From Lepraria neglecta (lineage: Eukaryota > Ascomycota > Lecanoromycetes > Lecanorales > Stereocaulaceae), in the NCBI GenBank assembly GCA_033220425.1, contig CM065648.1, forward strand, positions 2,542,001 through 2,606,000: a stretch of DNA of 64,000 bases. The letters run 5' to 3'. Below the pieces are notes generated by a model, which saw nothing but the letters and a program-made list of their open reading frames with translations, was not told the origin of the DNA and ran no database searches. The translations under genes were made by a program, and so were the position numbers. How positions within the stretch are numbered: the stretch's first letter is position 1; each line of letters begins with the position of its first letter. This document shows, one piece after another, positions 12,145 to 23,460 of the stretch.

Positions 12145-13242
12145 ATGGCTTCAATCACTCCCCTCGAGAGCTTCACTCATCTCACCGAAAATCTCCCCTC
12201 ATGGCTATCCAAACTCGACGACCTCACCGCCCAAGTGGCCGAGCAAAACGCCCGGTTCATCCGAGCATCCCAGTTCAGCGAGCCCATAATAAAACGAAAA
12301 CAGAACTCCACCGAATCTCTCCGTCCCAATGACAACGACAATGTCGTCCCCGACCCTCCCTCAGACCTCGCCCTCTTCGACGTCCCAGCAGACGTCTACA
12401 GCCCGCCCAATCCCTCCTACAAATGTATCTCCGGGGTATCCCGTCCTAAAATAGCCGGCACTACAAACGCCCACCTCATCCAAGAACTCAAACGAAAGCG
12501 CAAGCCTGGCTCAGACGTCCGGTCCGCTACTTCCGGCCGTCCCCGTTACCGCACCAAGTCAATGGTTGTCGTCTACTACGACGGTGCCATCCAGGACGCC
12601 TTCGAATCCATCGTCCGATCCATTGCCGGTGCACGCAATAACCTCCGCAAAGGCAAAGTGACTGCAATGTTCAAGGCACGCATGGCTTCTATGGGCGTGG
12701 AAGAGAATCCCTTCGCCGCCGCTGGGGAATTTGCGATGCTCAATCCTAAGATGATGAGGAACGGATTCTCGCGGACTAGACTGAGCCCGGATATCGACGG
12801 GAACAGCGACGTGAAGCTAGCGGGCTTTGACGATGCGGATAAGGATCTTGAGGCTGTGCAGAACTTGTGTGAGGTCGGTGCACATCAGTTTTTGCGGGAG
12901 GGGGATTGTAGGCTTGAGATTGAGGGGATGAGGAAGAAGTTTGAGAGTGTGCTCGAGGTGGCGAGGAAGGAGGTTGAGAAGCTAAAATTGGAAGAGGAAA
13001 ATGAGACAAAAGGACAGGAGAATGAGAATGAGAAGAAAGAGGATCTGGTGGCTGAGCAGCTAAAAGAGAATTCGCCTACGGTGCACATTGTGGAGAAGAA
13101 ATTGGAGCCGTCTCTTGAAATGCCTCCACCCCTCAAGCAGATCAACTTTACCGGGACGGGGACGATCGAGGTTGACGACGGTTCAGATGCCGAGTCTGTA
13201 CATATTGATCTGTCGGCCTTTCGGAGGACAAGAAGACTCTAA
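12145..13242 (+). CDS. Unrecognised single-exon protein, 365 residues
   Basis: This is an intronless frame from ATG to stop with strong coding character. Residues 1-60 are helical (LPSWLSKLDDLTAQVAEQNARF). A middle segment contains RPRYRTKSMVVVYYDGAIQ and a helical FESIVRSIAGARNNLRKGKV. Residues about 250-300 form a charged, heptad-like coiled coil dominated by Glu and Lys. The C-terminus is acidic, then basic (DLSAFRRTRRL). No catalytic motif or membrane segment is visible. The mix of coiled coil and basic patches suggests a structural or nuclear partner protein, but that is inference. I do not recognise the family. It is transcribed in the same direction as the next gene, 660 bp downstream. 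Confidence 0.75.
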   Translation: MASITPLESFTHLTENLPSWLSKLDDLTAQVAEQNARFIRASQFSEPIIKRKQNSTESLRPNDNDNVVPDPPSDLALFDVPADVYSPPNPSYKCISGVSRPKIAGTTNAHLIQELKRKRKPGSDVRSATSGRPRYRTKSMVVVYYDGAIQDAFESIVRSIAGARNNLRKGKVTAMFKARMASMGVEENPFAAAGEFAMLNPKMMRNGFSRTRLSPDIDGNSDVKLAGFDDADKDLEAVQNLCEVGAHQFLREGDCRLEIEGMRKKFESVLEVARKEVEKLKLEEENETKGQENENEKKEDLVAEQLKENSPTVHIVEKKLEPSLEMPPPLKQINFTGTGTIEVDDGSDAESVHIDLSAFRRTRRL

Positions 13243-13905
13243 TGTTCCACGCTACAGGGGCTCTGTGATTCCGCACTGTATCTTCGTGTGGCTTGGTATC
13301 TGGTATATCTGGACATTGTTTAGCGCTTAGTGTTGGGTTATTTACCATGAGCGGCATGGGAATTTGGTTGGGTGCACCGTCGAGCATGGGATTGATATGA
13401 ACATGAGCGGCTCTTCGGCGTCGGCGCTTTCTGGTCTCGTTGATGAATACGAGGAAGAGGCTCTGCAGAATTGAAGCGTAGAGCATGACGAGCTCAACGA
13501 TCGTGCAAAATCAGGTGACATCGTCTTTCCTACGTGCTGTGAAATGTGAATTATGAAGTGTACGCGTGCCATTGTTGACGTGATGCCCTAATCCAGCAAT
13601 TTCTAGCCCGCCCAAGTGAATTCTGAATTTACTTCACCTTTTGAAAAAACATCCCGCTCCCATCCCCTCTTCCGCAACTCTCACTCCATTCTTTCACCTT
13701 AGCTATCCTCACCTATTCAGGTGTCGAGACTGGGGTTTTGACAATTCAACTGATGTTTTGACACTCAACACCACGGGGTGCAACAGCGGCACACCGAGAA
13801 CAGCTCCCACACTCGACCTCAAACCCCTCGATCCCGCCCGTGAACTCACTCGAAGAGAAGGTCAACATCGATTGGAGGTCCCAGCGTCTAGGCCCGTAGG
13901 CAAAC
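13243..13905. other. Intergenic and probable 5' leader of the next gene
   Basis: Open sequence exists upstream of 13906 in another frame, but the splice at 13924-13979 shifts frames, so that upstream reading is not part of the protein. The stretch most likely contains the promoter and 5' untranslated region of the gene at 13906. Confidence 0.45.
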
Positions 13906-16217
13906 ATGAGGCCTCACTCAAAGGTCAGCTGGTCCTTGCATACTTACTATTATTGATACTGACACTGATGATTCTCCAGGGCGTCAGCTTTACTCCAATC
14001 AATGAATCTGCTTCCAACGAGGATAATGACACCTCATCCGATGAAGGCACTCCTAGCCCCATTCCTGCTCGACTAGCCTCAGCTTCTGCCTCGAACCAGC
14101 ACCGCACCTCCAAGCAGTCGAAACCTCAAGCAACAGAGCCTTTCAAGCAGCCTCATCCCAAAATGAAGAAACCCTCTAAGAAAGAGGTAGTTCCCATCAA
14201 GCCAGAGGCCAGCTGGGCCATTGACGCTGCTAACATTATCACCCAGCCTTCACAGAGCTATAAGCATTCGATTAAGAACGACGGCAGCGAATCATCTAGC
14301 TCAAAACGTCGGCGGCTTTTCCGGCGACAAGGTCAGGCTCAACCCATCTATTCGGGGAAGTGGCATCCAATGGATGATGTTATGAACCCCAAACGATCTC
14401 TCAAGGTGAAGTCCAAGGCTTACAGCCCTCAGAAGCCTCACGCAGACGAGCATGAGGATGGTGATTCAGATGAGCTAGAAGAATTGCAGGGTCATGAGTC
14501 AGATCCCGACGCAGATGGAGAGAATAAAGCTAAAGACTCCGATGATGAGGTCGTTCACAGCGTCCATCGCTCACCAAGCCCTGACCGCCGCCGCTCATCT
14601 CGTACCCTACTTCGGGGTGACGTGCCCAACTATGACATGAGGTACGGGTTTCCCCTCTACTCCTCACAATTCGCAGCCTATGCTAACTCTTTCAACAGGT
14701 TCCACCCTGCGTACGACAAGGCGTGTCGGCCAGCAGCTGCAAAAGCCGCTACACTCAGGCAAGCAAAGACCCAGAAACCTCGAAGTGCATCCATGGACAC
14801 CACCTCTACCCTAGTCAAGGATGAGAGCGCAACTCCGAGCCATGATGTTACTGCCATGGAGAGACTCTCTACTACTCTATCCGCGCCTGCTCCAAAGCTT
14901 TCCTATTCGAAAATTCTTTGTGTATCGATCCCCGAACTACCGCAACCTTCCACACGGTCTCCCACGCCCTCGTCTCCACCGGCATGGTCGAATTTACAAA
15001 ATCCTTATGCGAATGCGGGGCCACTAGAATACGAGAAGCTCGAGCCACTCGACCGGCTTGTTTACAGTTTACAAAAAGGAGCACCAGGCCAAGGCAACAC
15101 GCTACCAATAACATGGCAAGAAGTCAAGAGAGTGCTTTTCGATTACGGAGAAATCAATCTTGACGAGCTCAATAGTGAGGAAGGCACCGAGTGGCTAAAG
15201 GCAAGATATGAAAGTGTCCGACTCGGTGTTGAGGCATTCTGTGGTGGTAAGCGGGAATACTCGGACAAGAACGACTGGACGCTTAATCATACCGAAGGCT
15301 TCGATGTGTTCGATAAGCAATGTGGCTCGAAATACTGGAAGCACCGGAGTCACAGCGTAGGAAGCCCAACGACTATGAGGGCTACGTACCGCGAGACTGA
15401 CGAGGGTGACGGTTACGGAGGAGGGGACCAATTCGAAGTCTATAAGGACCCTGCCGATAGTGGCGCCGACGTGCCTGCAGTCGAGGCAGAAGCCGCTGGA
15501 GCTGATGAACATGATATGGAGGGGAATAATATGGTCGACCTGGAAGACGCCGGCAGTGTGATCGAGGACACCGAACATACGCTGATCGAAAGCATGCGTG
15601 GCAAAGACGCTGTTTCCTCGGAAACGATAATGAACGACGAAGAGCTCGGAAAGCTCCTATCCCCGATTGCTCAATTTCTAGCCGAACCCCCTCCTTCTTA
15701 TCCCAATTCACCATCTGCGCAGCTCGTTCCCAATGTTCTTAAAGATAACCAGCCTCACAACTTCAACGAGCGGGCTAGCTGCGAAACTGTAAAATCACCA
15801 AAGTCAACTCAATCTACGCTAGAACCCAGACTTTTGGATGCGTTCCAGCCGATCATAAATCAATATGTAGCGGACATCAAACACATCGTCAGCGATGTCC
15901 CAGCTCCCATCACCACAACCAAGAAGCGCAAACTACGGACCAAAGTCGAAGTAACAGTCAACATCCATGAAGACCTCCCCGGCGGGACGCCAATGATCAG
16001 GCGCATCACCGCCAATAACCCACCCTCACCAGGGACAGATGTCCCAAAAGAGAACCTCCGCGATGATGGTACAGTCGAACACTCGAGCCAGAATGATTTC
16101 AGAACGCCTACTATTCGCCGACAGCGCGCAGCTACAACCTCGCCCATTCCGCTGCGCTACGTTGCGTACAGTTCGCTTTTTGGTGGGCCTACCAACCCAC
16201 AATCCCCAAGCACTTAG
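13906..16217 (+). CDS. Unrecognised Ser/Pro-rich, probably nuclear protein, about 732 residues
   Basis: Exons are 13906..13923, 13980..14641 and 14699..16217. Intron 1 is 56 bp (GTCAGC..CTCCAG). Intron 2 is 57 bp (GTACGG..CAACAG) with a GCTAAC branch site; because 57 is a multiple of three it would otherwise read through. The start ATG at 13906 gives MRPHSK and joins in frame to GVSFTPINESAS. The protein is mostly low-complexity Ser/Pro/Asp, with a basic KRRRLFRR patch near residue 115 that could be a nuclear signal. A more ordered segment around LDRLVYSLQKGAPGQGNTLP is followed by an acidic stretch, and the C-terminal part is Pro/Ser-rich. No enzyme motif is visible. The gene is confidently coding, but the family is not recognised. 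Confidence 0.7.
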
Positions 16218-17769
16218 GGTTGATAAGTCGAGATCAGTCTTTTGATATTTGTGAAGGGTGGTGCGTGAGTGAAGTGATTGCGTTTTCTAGCTTTGGCAGG
16301 CAGGCATCTATGCATATGTTTCGGTTTGCTAGCTTAATTTTGCGACATATTTACGGCAGGCTTTTGGTGGCATATGTGCTCTTCTGATGATGACGGAAAC
16401 TTTGGCATTCTAGCTTTCGGAGATGCAATTTTACGACTGTTGCTGTTGCATCTTGGTGGTAGTATAAACGTATAAACGTATTAACTCTGATAGATTTAAG
16501 AATGGCATCTGCATCTCAAACTCGAGCAATTTCAAGGCCACACAACCTAAAATTGACTGATTTGCCGCACAACAGCCTTCCCAATTGACACTGGTCTGCT
16601 CCAGTCTGCCCTGGTCTAGACGTTTCGTGCTCAGTGGTCTGCTGAAACCAATGTTTGTTGAAATTCGCTTAGTCAGCCATCTCAAGCTTTAAACACCACT
16701 CTGCAGCTCAGCTATGATAGGCAAGTCAATCAGTCAACTCAAACCCTTATAGAACAGTCCTACATTGTCAATGTTTGAAGCTGGGTTATTGACGCCGCTA
16801 TTAGGATACTTTCACTCAACGGCTCTACCGAATTCAATTTCATTGACGCGATATTCTTCATTGTACGTGAAAAGAGGTGGTTTTGGTAGCATGGTGCATT
16901 TCCTGGTTCCTGACCGCCATATCTACCGGCCCAGTATGCTCAACCCTCAACCGAAGCGGTGAGTGAGTAATGCTAGCACAAACATCAGGTTGTCTCTCCC
17001 TTCGCTGTATGTTTCACGCTTCATTCTCCTAGGTTCAATAGAGGCGTCGTTCTTCGAATCCGGCATGGAGGAAGCTAGGCGCCAAACTAAGCTTGGTGCT
17101 ATTCTTCAGGTTCTCACACCTTTAACTTTGTTGCCAAGTCTTAGCGCTACAGAGCCTCTTTATTTTCAGGCCTTCAAACCTTCAAGCCTTCAAATTCTTG
17201 CTGGTTCTTTGTGCCGCTGAGCCTCTTGACTGTTTGTGGAAAGTAGAAGGTTTGCCTGAGCGTCTTAGTCGGTTTAGTGCGAGGATCCTGAGCTGTGCTG
17301 TGAAGGAGAAGTTCCACATGGATCTGTTATCAGCTTCAGCAATGACAACATCGTTGCGACAAGCATGGGATTGAACACCGTATTAGTGATGCAGGCTCTG
17401 CAGATTCGGGCTCTGCACGTGGCAGCCCAGTATGTGAAGTCATCCACTCTTGAAAGCATCGCAGCTACGGCAACAATATCGTCACTACATGAAACCTTTC
17501 AGCAATATCAGTATTCAATCCTGTCGTTTGGTTGTAGACCAAGAGTATGGCATAATTTCAAGTCCAGTTCTCAATTGCGGACCTGAATCCTGGTACAGCA
17601 TAAGGTGTCGATTTCGTGTTGGAGGCCTTAGCGCTAGTACGAGGCTGTGGAGCACCGTTTTATTACCATTAAGGGGGAGCGGACGATTCACCTAAGCGGC
17701 GGCGACCAGAATGAAAATGACATTTCCAAATAGGCGGCCTGAAGTCGAGTCTTCGAAAATATAAGAGAC
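16218..17769. other. 1.55-kb intergenic stretch, nothing recognised
   Basis: Several short frames occur on both strands without protein character. No repeats or terminal structures were noticed. Confidence 0.45.
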
Positions 17770-18505
17770 TTGAAGACGTCCTTATTTCAACAGCATCAAC
17801 AGCACCGATTCAATCGTCTATCATACATTTCTACCGTCCAACAACATAGCAAAAAACCTCACCATCTTGTCTCAAACAATATCACTACAACCTGTCACTC
17901 CTATCACAAACATTTTCAGCCCCAACACCATCATTTCCCCACCTCCCTCCTCCTCCTCCTCTTCCTCCTCTTCCTCCTCCTCATCGCCACCCACCTATCC
18001 AGTGCCCTCGCCCTCCCAGCCACCACCCCTAACAAAGCCATCGCCGCACGACAGAATACGAACCAACTCCTAAGCGACATCTACCAATTCTTCGGCGACA
18101 CCACCATCGGCAACACCTGACAGGCACGAAACAACTACACCGATCCCTCCTTACTCGACATGCAATTCTGCACCTACGACCAAGGCTCCATGCCCTACTT
18201 CAGCTGGGGCATCCTTATCCCCAACGACCCCAGCATGGAAAAGCAGCTGCGGTGAGGGCTTCCTCATTAGCAACTTAGGCTGCGACTTTGTTCGCGCACA
18301 GGGCACGACTGCTGCGCTTGCTTTTTCGACTGATATGGGGTGTACGGCTTATGATGGCGCCGCTGTTATTGCTGCTGCTAGTGGGGGCGTTTATCTGGCT
18401 TTGGATTGCTTTAATGCTAATGATGCGTATAATGGGGGCGATGTTGGGACGGATATGCCGTTTACTGGTGATGGAGGGGATGAGCTTACTGATATTGATG
18501 TTTAG
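17770..18505 (+). pseudogene. Decayed small secreted Cys-containing protein
   Basis: A strong hydrophobic leader (LLLLLFLLFLLLIATHLSSA) is followed by a mature region (LPATTPNKAIAARQNTNQLL). It continues through NNYTDPSLLDMQFCTYDQG and, in a second frame, SSCGEGFLISNLGCDFV up to DELTDIDV and a stop at 18503. Cysteines recur in short motifs (FCTYD, GCDF, GCTAYDG, DCFNAND), as in secreted effectors or hydrolase-like small proteins. The gene is broken: there is no in-frame ATG before the leader, a TGA sits at 18118-18120 where the frame otherwise continues, and a one-base shift lies near 18240. The TGA could arise from TGG or CGA by one transition, in line with RIP-like decay. It is not a paralogue of the pair just downstream. 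The family is not recognised. Confidence 0.65.
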
Positions 18506-18838
18506 ATGGGAGCGAGGGTCAGTGATGAAGGGATAATTTTGGAGAGAGCATTGTGCTGTGGCTTGTTGCGAAGTTTGTCTCTATTGGGGTGTGGCTTTCT
18601 GCATCGTGTATGTCAATTAGTGCTTCAATTGAATAAACAATTAGCTTTTACATTCGCTGCGCACATGCCTTGGCTTTCTCCGGTTTAGCTGCGGCGTCGA
18701 TTGGCCCAAAGGTCGCTCGCTGTGAAAGGAAAAGGAGAAAACGCCCATTCTATAGTGAAAGCAACACCCGCTACCCATCAGTCTCACGCACCCCCACAAG
18801 CCCAAAGCCTCCTCACCAACCCATCACCTCACCCTCTT

Positions 18839-19527
18839 CTAAGGGCAACCATCGCACATATCATCCAAATGATCATAAACAACAACATTACTAAACCCCA
18901 AATCATTATCCTCCAGTAAAGGCAACCCCATCTCCATCAAACACAACGGCTCACAAGCCTCCCTCGCCTCCCTCGCCTCCTCAGGACTCTTTCTTAGCAA
19001 CCCCTGCTTCCCTCGCTCGCCTACATCTCTCTCCTGGGGATTAAACGAGATAAAGTCCTCCCACGCACCCTTGACATGTTTCTTATGCGGCATATAGCAC
19101 AACTCATCCTCATGCTTCACCCAAACGCCATGCTTATGGTATGATTAGGCCACGTCTTGCACACCCTTCCGCTCCAGCCGAAGAGGTCGTCGCGCCCGAG
19201 ATTGCCGTCTTCGGTGCGGGGGGAAAGGCAGGTGTGGACGTCGTCTTGGACGGCGGTGCTGAGGTGCCAGAGGATGAAGGTGGTGTTGAGGTTGAAGTTG
19301 TAGTATTCGATTAGGAAGAAGTGCGCTTCGTCTTTAATGCTTTCGTTGTGGGTGGGGGCCGTGCAGTAGCAGAATGTGCTGGTTAGGTAGTCGGTACCTA
19401 GGTCGGTGTAGTTGGAGTGGGTGAAGCCGGGGACTTTGCCAACCATGATTTCTTGGATAGCTAGGGTGGCGAGGGCGAGGGGGCTTGGCTGAAAAGCGAT
19501 GGCGAGGGATGAGGGGGTGAGGTGCAT
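18839..19527 (-). pseudogene. Secreted Cys-rich protein, paralogue A (one frame break)
   Basis: Reading leftward from 19527, MHLTPSSLAIAF begins a hydrophobic N-terminus, then GTDYLTSTFCYC and IEYYNFNLNTTFIL. After one frame change near 19120 it continues as KHEDELCYMPHKK and ends DDMCDGCP. The downstream plus-strand gene shares GxxTDYLTxTxCxC, IEYYN, a C-W pair, LCY and the C-terminal DDMCDxC, so the two are paralogues in divergent orientation. Pattern and leader suggest a small secreted protein with several disulfides. No intron fits the frame change, since the only GT..AG option would be about 32 bp. A sequencing error cannot be excluded. Function is unknown. Confidence 0.6.
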
Positions 19528-19809
19528 GGTTGTGGGTTAGATTGTTGCAGCAAAATAACAAAGACCCACTTCCATAGTAAAAAGAGAAATTGAGAGAATT
19601 AGGATGCTTGACTCAACAAAGTCATCTCATCAATGTTCCACAAAATGGAGAAATCATCTATCCTTGGCTCAGCAAAATCAGCTCATCTATTCTTCACGAA
19701 GTGGAAACATCATTCATCCTCAGTTTGCTGATTTCCATAATCTCTTCGTAGTTTGGAGAAGAAAAGAGCTACGCACCTTTCCTCCGACCTGATTCTCACA
19801 GCCACTATC

Positions 19810-20378
19810 ATGCATCCCATCTCAGCACGCTCCCACTCCTAGCCCTCGTCTACTCCTCCGCCACCCGTGCAGAAGTCCCTGCCCGGGCTCAAGTCGCCAT
19901 AGGCAAGGTATCAGGTCGCATCTCGACCCCGCAAGGGCTCGAAACCGACTACCTTACCATCACAACATGCAATTGCTTCGATGGCAATAACAGCACGCGC
20001 AAAACGCGATACCGCCAAATCGAATACTACAACGTGCACTCCGACGCGACCTTCCTCCTCGACGATCCCCGCTACTCCAGCGAGATCTGCGGAAGCTGGG
20101 ATAGGGACGATCGTACAAGAGCCTATCATCTCTGCTATTATGGTAGTCTATTTATTTCGCCTGCTATTCAATTCAATGACCAGCTGAGAGGTTTTGGAGA
20201 GCACAATCATCGTCGGCAGGGATATAAGAAGGAAATGACCAGTCTTGCGGAGGCGAGGTGTCAGCGTTTTTGCAGGGAGTTTGTGGAAATGGAGATGCTT
20301 GAGAGTGATTTGATGCAGGATGGGCAGGAGCTTATTGTGGGTGAGAACATTGATGATATGTGCGATGATTGCGAGTAG
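19810..20378 (+). pseudogene. Secreted Cys-rich protein, paralogue B (start out of frame)
   Basis: The main frame reads HLSTLPLLALVYSSATRA, a textbook signal peptide ending in an Ala-x-Ala-like site. It continues through GLETDYLTITTCNCFD, RQIEYYNVHSDATFLL, SSEICGSW, YHLCYYG and CQRFCREF to IDDMCDDCE. No ATG lies in this frame upstream of the leader. The ATG at 19810 is offset by one base and terminates after ten codons, which suggests a small indel in the first codons. Shared motifs with the minus-strand gene ending at 18839 identify a duplicated pair, about 280 bp apart head to head. At least eight cysteines are visible in the mature region. Function is unknown; an effector or structural secreted protein is possible. 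Confidence 0.6.
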
Positions 20379-21456
20379 AAGAGTTGATGCTGTCGCAAGG
20401 AGCTATATATTCAATTTAGCCCAAGGAATAGTTCATTGTATCAAGTGCTAGTCGCCACTACGATAATAAAGCGTGAGCTGCTGATGCATTCATCAAGATA
20501 TCCTTAAGGTGAACACATTAGTGACGCGAAGGCTAGGCTCTACTGGCCATTGACGAACAACATTAGAGACTTGTCACTAATGCGTACATGTTTGGTAACA
20601 GGTGAGCTGGGAACAATTTTGCGCGTGGTGGAAACTAAGAAATTTGGTTGGGTTAAGAATGGAGGCGTTGCGCTTTTGGGTGCTGCGCCCAACGGTTTTA
20701 GTAGTGTTGAAAAGATATTGAATGCATCTTGGAGGTGAATGTCTCGGCTTGGTGGAGCATCGTCTCAGCACTGCGTTGAAAAATTTCTGGAGGTAGTTTA
20801 TGCTTTGGCTATATTTTCCATACTGGGTGCTCTTGTTGCGCCACTGCTCGAATAGGAAGTGGAGACGAGCCCGACCGAAAATCGTGAGTGCCTAACTAGG
20901 CGCTGCTTATCGCGCCACTGCTCGAATAGGAAATGGAGACAAGCCCGGTCGAAAATCGTGTGTTGGAAGAAAGTATGTGTGGAAAGTCTGATGGAATTGT
21001 AGTTGGTGGTAAATATATAGGGTCGTCTCCAAGATTGAAGAAGGCTAGAAGCCTAGTAGAAGATATCCCTAAGAATCATTGTCCTACATTGGTATGTTTC
21101 GGTCTATTGTTCACGGGTTTTGTTGAGTTGTACCAGAAGTGTGGCCTAAAGCCGCGATGCATCCCCTTGATTTGCGATAGTCCAGGTGACCACTAGATCT
21201 GAGCTTCATCAGCCATGATTCCTCTTGTCTTAAAGCAGGAATCAAGAATATTTTTTTAAGACTTACACTGACGACTCTTCCACAATAGTTTCACAATTCC
21301 GCTTTCCATTATGATGTCTTTCTCAGGGAAACCGCTTTTGTGCGGAGCAACCAAACCTGCCTCAACTTGGAAGGGTCTGGCAAAATTTGATATAGGGATG
21401 TTCTGTGTTTACGTGCCGTGGAAGCCTTTTCTCGGGTTCAAGCTGTGGAACATCTC
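20379..21456. other. Intergenic stretch containing a spaced direct repeat
   Basis: No supported gene is present. The stretch includes the 49-bp direct repeat listed separately and weak short frames. The right part is the 3' flank of the CCA-adding enzyme gene. Confidence 0.4.
20838..20960 (+). repeat. Two-copy 49-bp direct repeat, 74-bp period
   Basis: Copy 1 is 20838-20886 and copy 2 is 20912-20960. Both begin GCGCCACTGCTCGAATAGG. I count four differences in 49 positions, all transitions. A 25-bp spacer separates them. Origin is unknown; it may be a local duplication in intergenic DNA. Confidence 0.8.
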
Positions 21457-23215
21457 TCAAGTGATGCCAAGCTCTTTCTTCCTTTCTACGACTTCTGCAA
21501 TGCCACCTGCAGCATCAGTCTCCTCAGGGTTGCGAAGTTGCCATTCCATAGCAATGTCTAGAGCTTTCTTCATCCATGGTCCATTTTTGGTGCCAAGAGC
21601 TTCGGCCAGATCGTTGCCATTTACAATCGGCTTCAGTTGGTCAACGTCAAGTAGATTCAGCGATTTAAGGTCTGAGAGCCAGGTGGCATAATCGTTCAGG
21701 ATCTTCTGGCATTCTGGTACAGTAAGCTTAGTTATGCACAACATGACCATCACGTACCTGTTGGAGTCTTCGTCTCCGCCACTTGTGCTAGCAGAGCATA
21801 CATTACACTGCTTCTCCAGTGTGAGCCCCAAGCACGGATGGCCTGTCCTTGACCCTCACGGCTAGTCGCACCTTGCTTTCTCTTTAGCGGCGAAGTGGTT
21901 TGCAGATCGTCATTATTGACAGCGTCCTTGATAACAATAATCTCTTGCAAGTGGGCAACAGCATCATCCACGAGCTTGCATATCTTATTGTCCGCTTTGA
22001 TGCCTTCTCGAGCTGCAAAACTCCCTGGAGACGGCAGCTTTTTGGAAGTCGGCTTCTTGGGAAGCTTTGGAGTTTCTTTTGCCCAGGGAACGAAACACGT
22101 CAGCACCCAAGCTAAGAATATGTCGTCGGCGGAATTACGCAGTAGAATTGATGCAATTATCTGCATAGCTCCGGAGCTTTCTGACCCTGCTGATTTGGCT
22201 TTGGTAAGATCGAAGAGCTGGTTGTAGGCCCGTAGCCAGCGGTCAGTCTCAACTGCTTTGCATTCTGGGTTGATGGGATCTGTGAAGACCTCGTTGTACA
22301 AGCCCAGCCGATCAATCAGTGAAAGCGCGATGTGAGGGTGTGGCCCTATAAAACGTCAGATAGAATACCGCTTGTCAAGAATGCTGACTTGCCTTTGAGC
22401 ATTTTCGTGACTTCCACACCAATTCTTTCACGACTAATCTTGAGTTTTAGTGCATCCTTGATGCTGGCATCTCTCATAGCGGCCTCATCCTCGGGAGCAA
22501 TTTGGTAGTCTAGGCGGCTGGCGAAACGTATGGCTCTCAACACTCTCAACGGGTCATCTTTAAACGTCTGCAGTGGTGCCAGTGGTGTCTTGATGACTTT
22601 GCGTTCCATGTCCTCAAGGCCTCTTCCAGTGAAATCTTCTACCTTTGAGGTAGAAAGGTTGTAAAACAGAGCGTTCACGGTAGCATCACGACGGAGAGCA
22701 TCCTCTTCTGGGGTCCCGAATTCCATAGTCGGGTTGCGGCTATCTTTGACATACGTTTCCTTACGAAGATTGACCAGGTCAATGTCCAGGCCTAATATCC
22801 TTGTAGTGACAGTCTCCAGATGCTTCGACTTTTCTGGATTTGCCTCAATTTTTGCCAGGCCTCCAAGCACATCTTTTTTGTATTTGGATTGGCTTTCTGG
22901 CTGGGCTAAGTATTGCTTCATGAGATTTCCAAATCTGAAGCCAGTCATCGTGTCAATTCCAATGTCAATATCCATACTCTGTGTGCCTAGAAGCTTGTCT
23001 CGAACCCATCCTCCCGTGATGCGGATTTCAGGCTTTGTACAGCCTTCAAGCGTGCCAATGTAATCTGATGTATCGAGCAGAAGTTGCCGCAGGGTTGTCT
23101 CCTGCTCTGTAAGAGTAATAGTCTTTCCCATAGCTGTGTCGAAGGAGCCAAAGAGTCGGTATCCAGAGTTAAAAATCAAGCCTGGACCTCTGAGAAGAGG
23201 TCTGAGAATACGCAT
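21457..23215 (-). CDS. CCA-adding tRNA nucleotidyltransferase, 555 residues
   Basis: The enzyme adds or repairs the 3' CCA of tRNAs in nucleus, cytosol and mitochondria. Exons are 22393..23215, 21758..22345 and 21457..21713. Class II hallmarks are visible: GGWVRDKLLG at residues 68-77, the metal-binding DID at 82-84, and RRDATVNALFYN followed by DPLRVLRAIRFASRL. Intron 1 (22346-22392, 47 bp) uses a GC donor (AAAG/GCAAGT) with a normal AG acceptor; only this keeps MLKGPHPHIAL in frame. Intron 2 (21714-21757, 44 bp) is canonical. Two in-frame ATGs, at residues 1 and 29, bracket an Arg/Leu-rich N-terminus, as expected where alternative starts give mitochondrial and cytosolic forms. Head-to-head with the RRM gene, 245 bp apart. 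Confidence 0.95.
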
Positions 23216-23460
23216 TCAGTACTCATTAGAGGACCATGTTGTCGTCAAGATCTCATACAGCCAGAGTCACCAGGTGCAGGGACGATGACTAGAGTATGAG
23301 TCAAATAGTTTGATATATAGGGCCCTTAGGATGTAGATGTGCTAGAACGGGAAGTCGCGCTCGAAGATACGCGCTAAGGCTGAGATCCAGAAGCGTTCGA
23401 GCTCCAAGAGTCTCGACATTCTAAATCGAGCATTTACAGACTTCTCCCCACTGCATCACT
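23216..23460. promoter_or_regulatory. Short bidirectional promoter region between CCA1 and the RRM gene
   Basis: The two start codons lie 245 bp apart on opposite strands, so both promoters must share this interval. No element is recognised with confidence. Confidence 0.5.

Noticed and set aside
13641-13905. Upstream extension of the gene at 13906 with a hydrophobic stretch
   Set aside because: The apparent membrane segment is the translation of the 56-bp intron, and upstream codons are in another frame.
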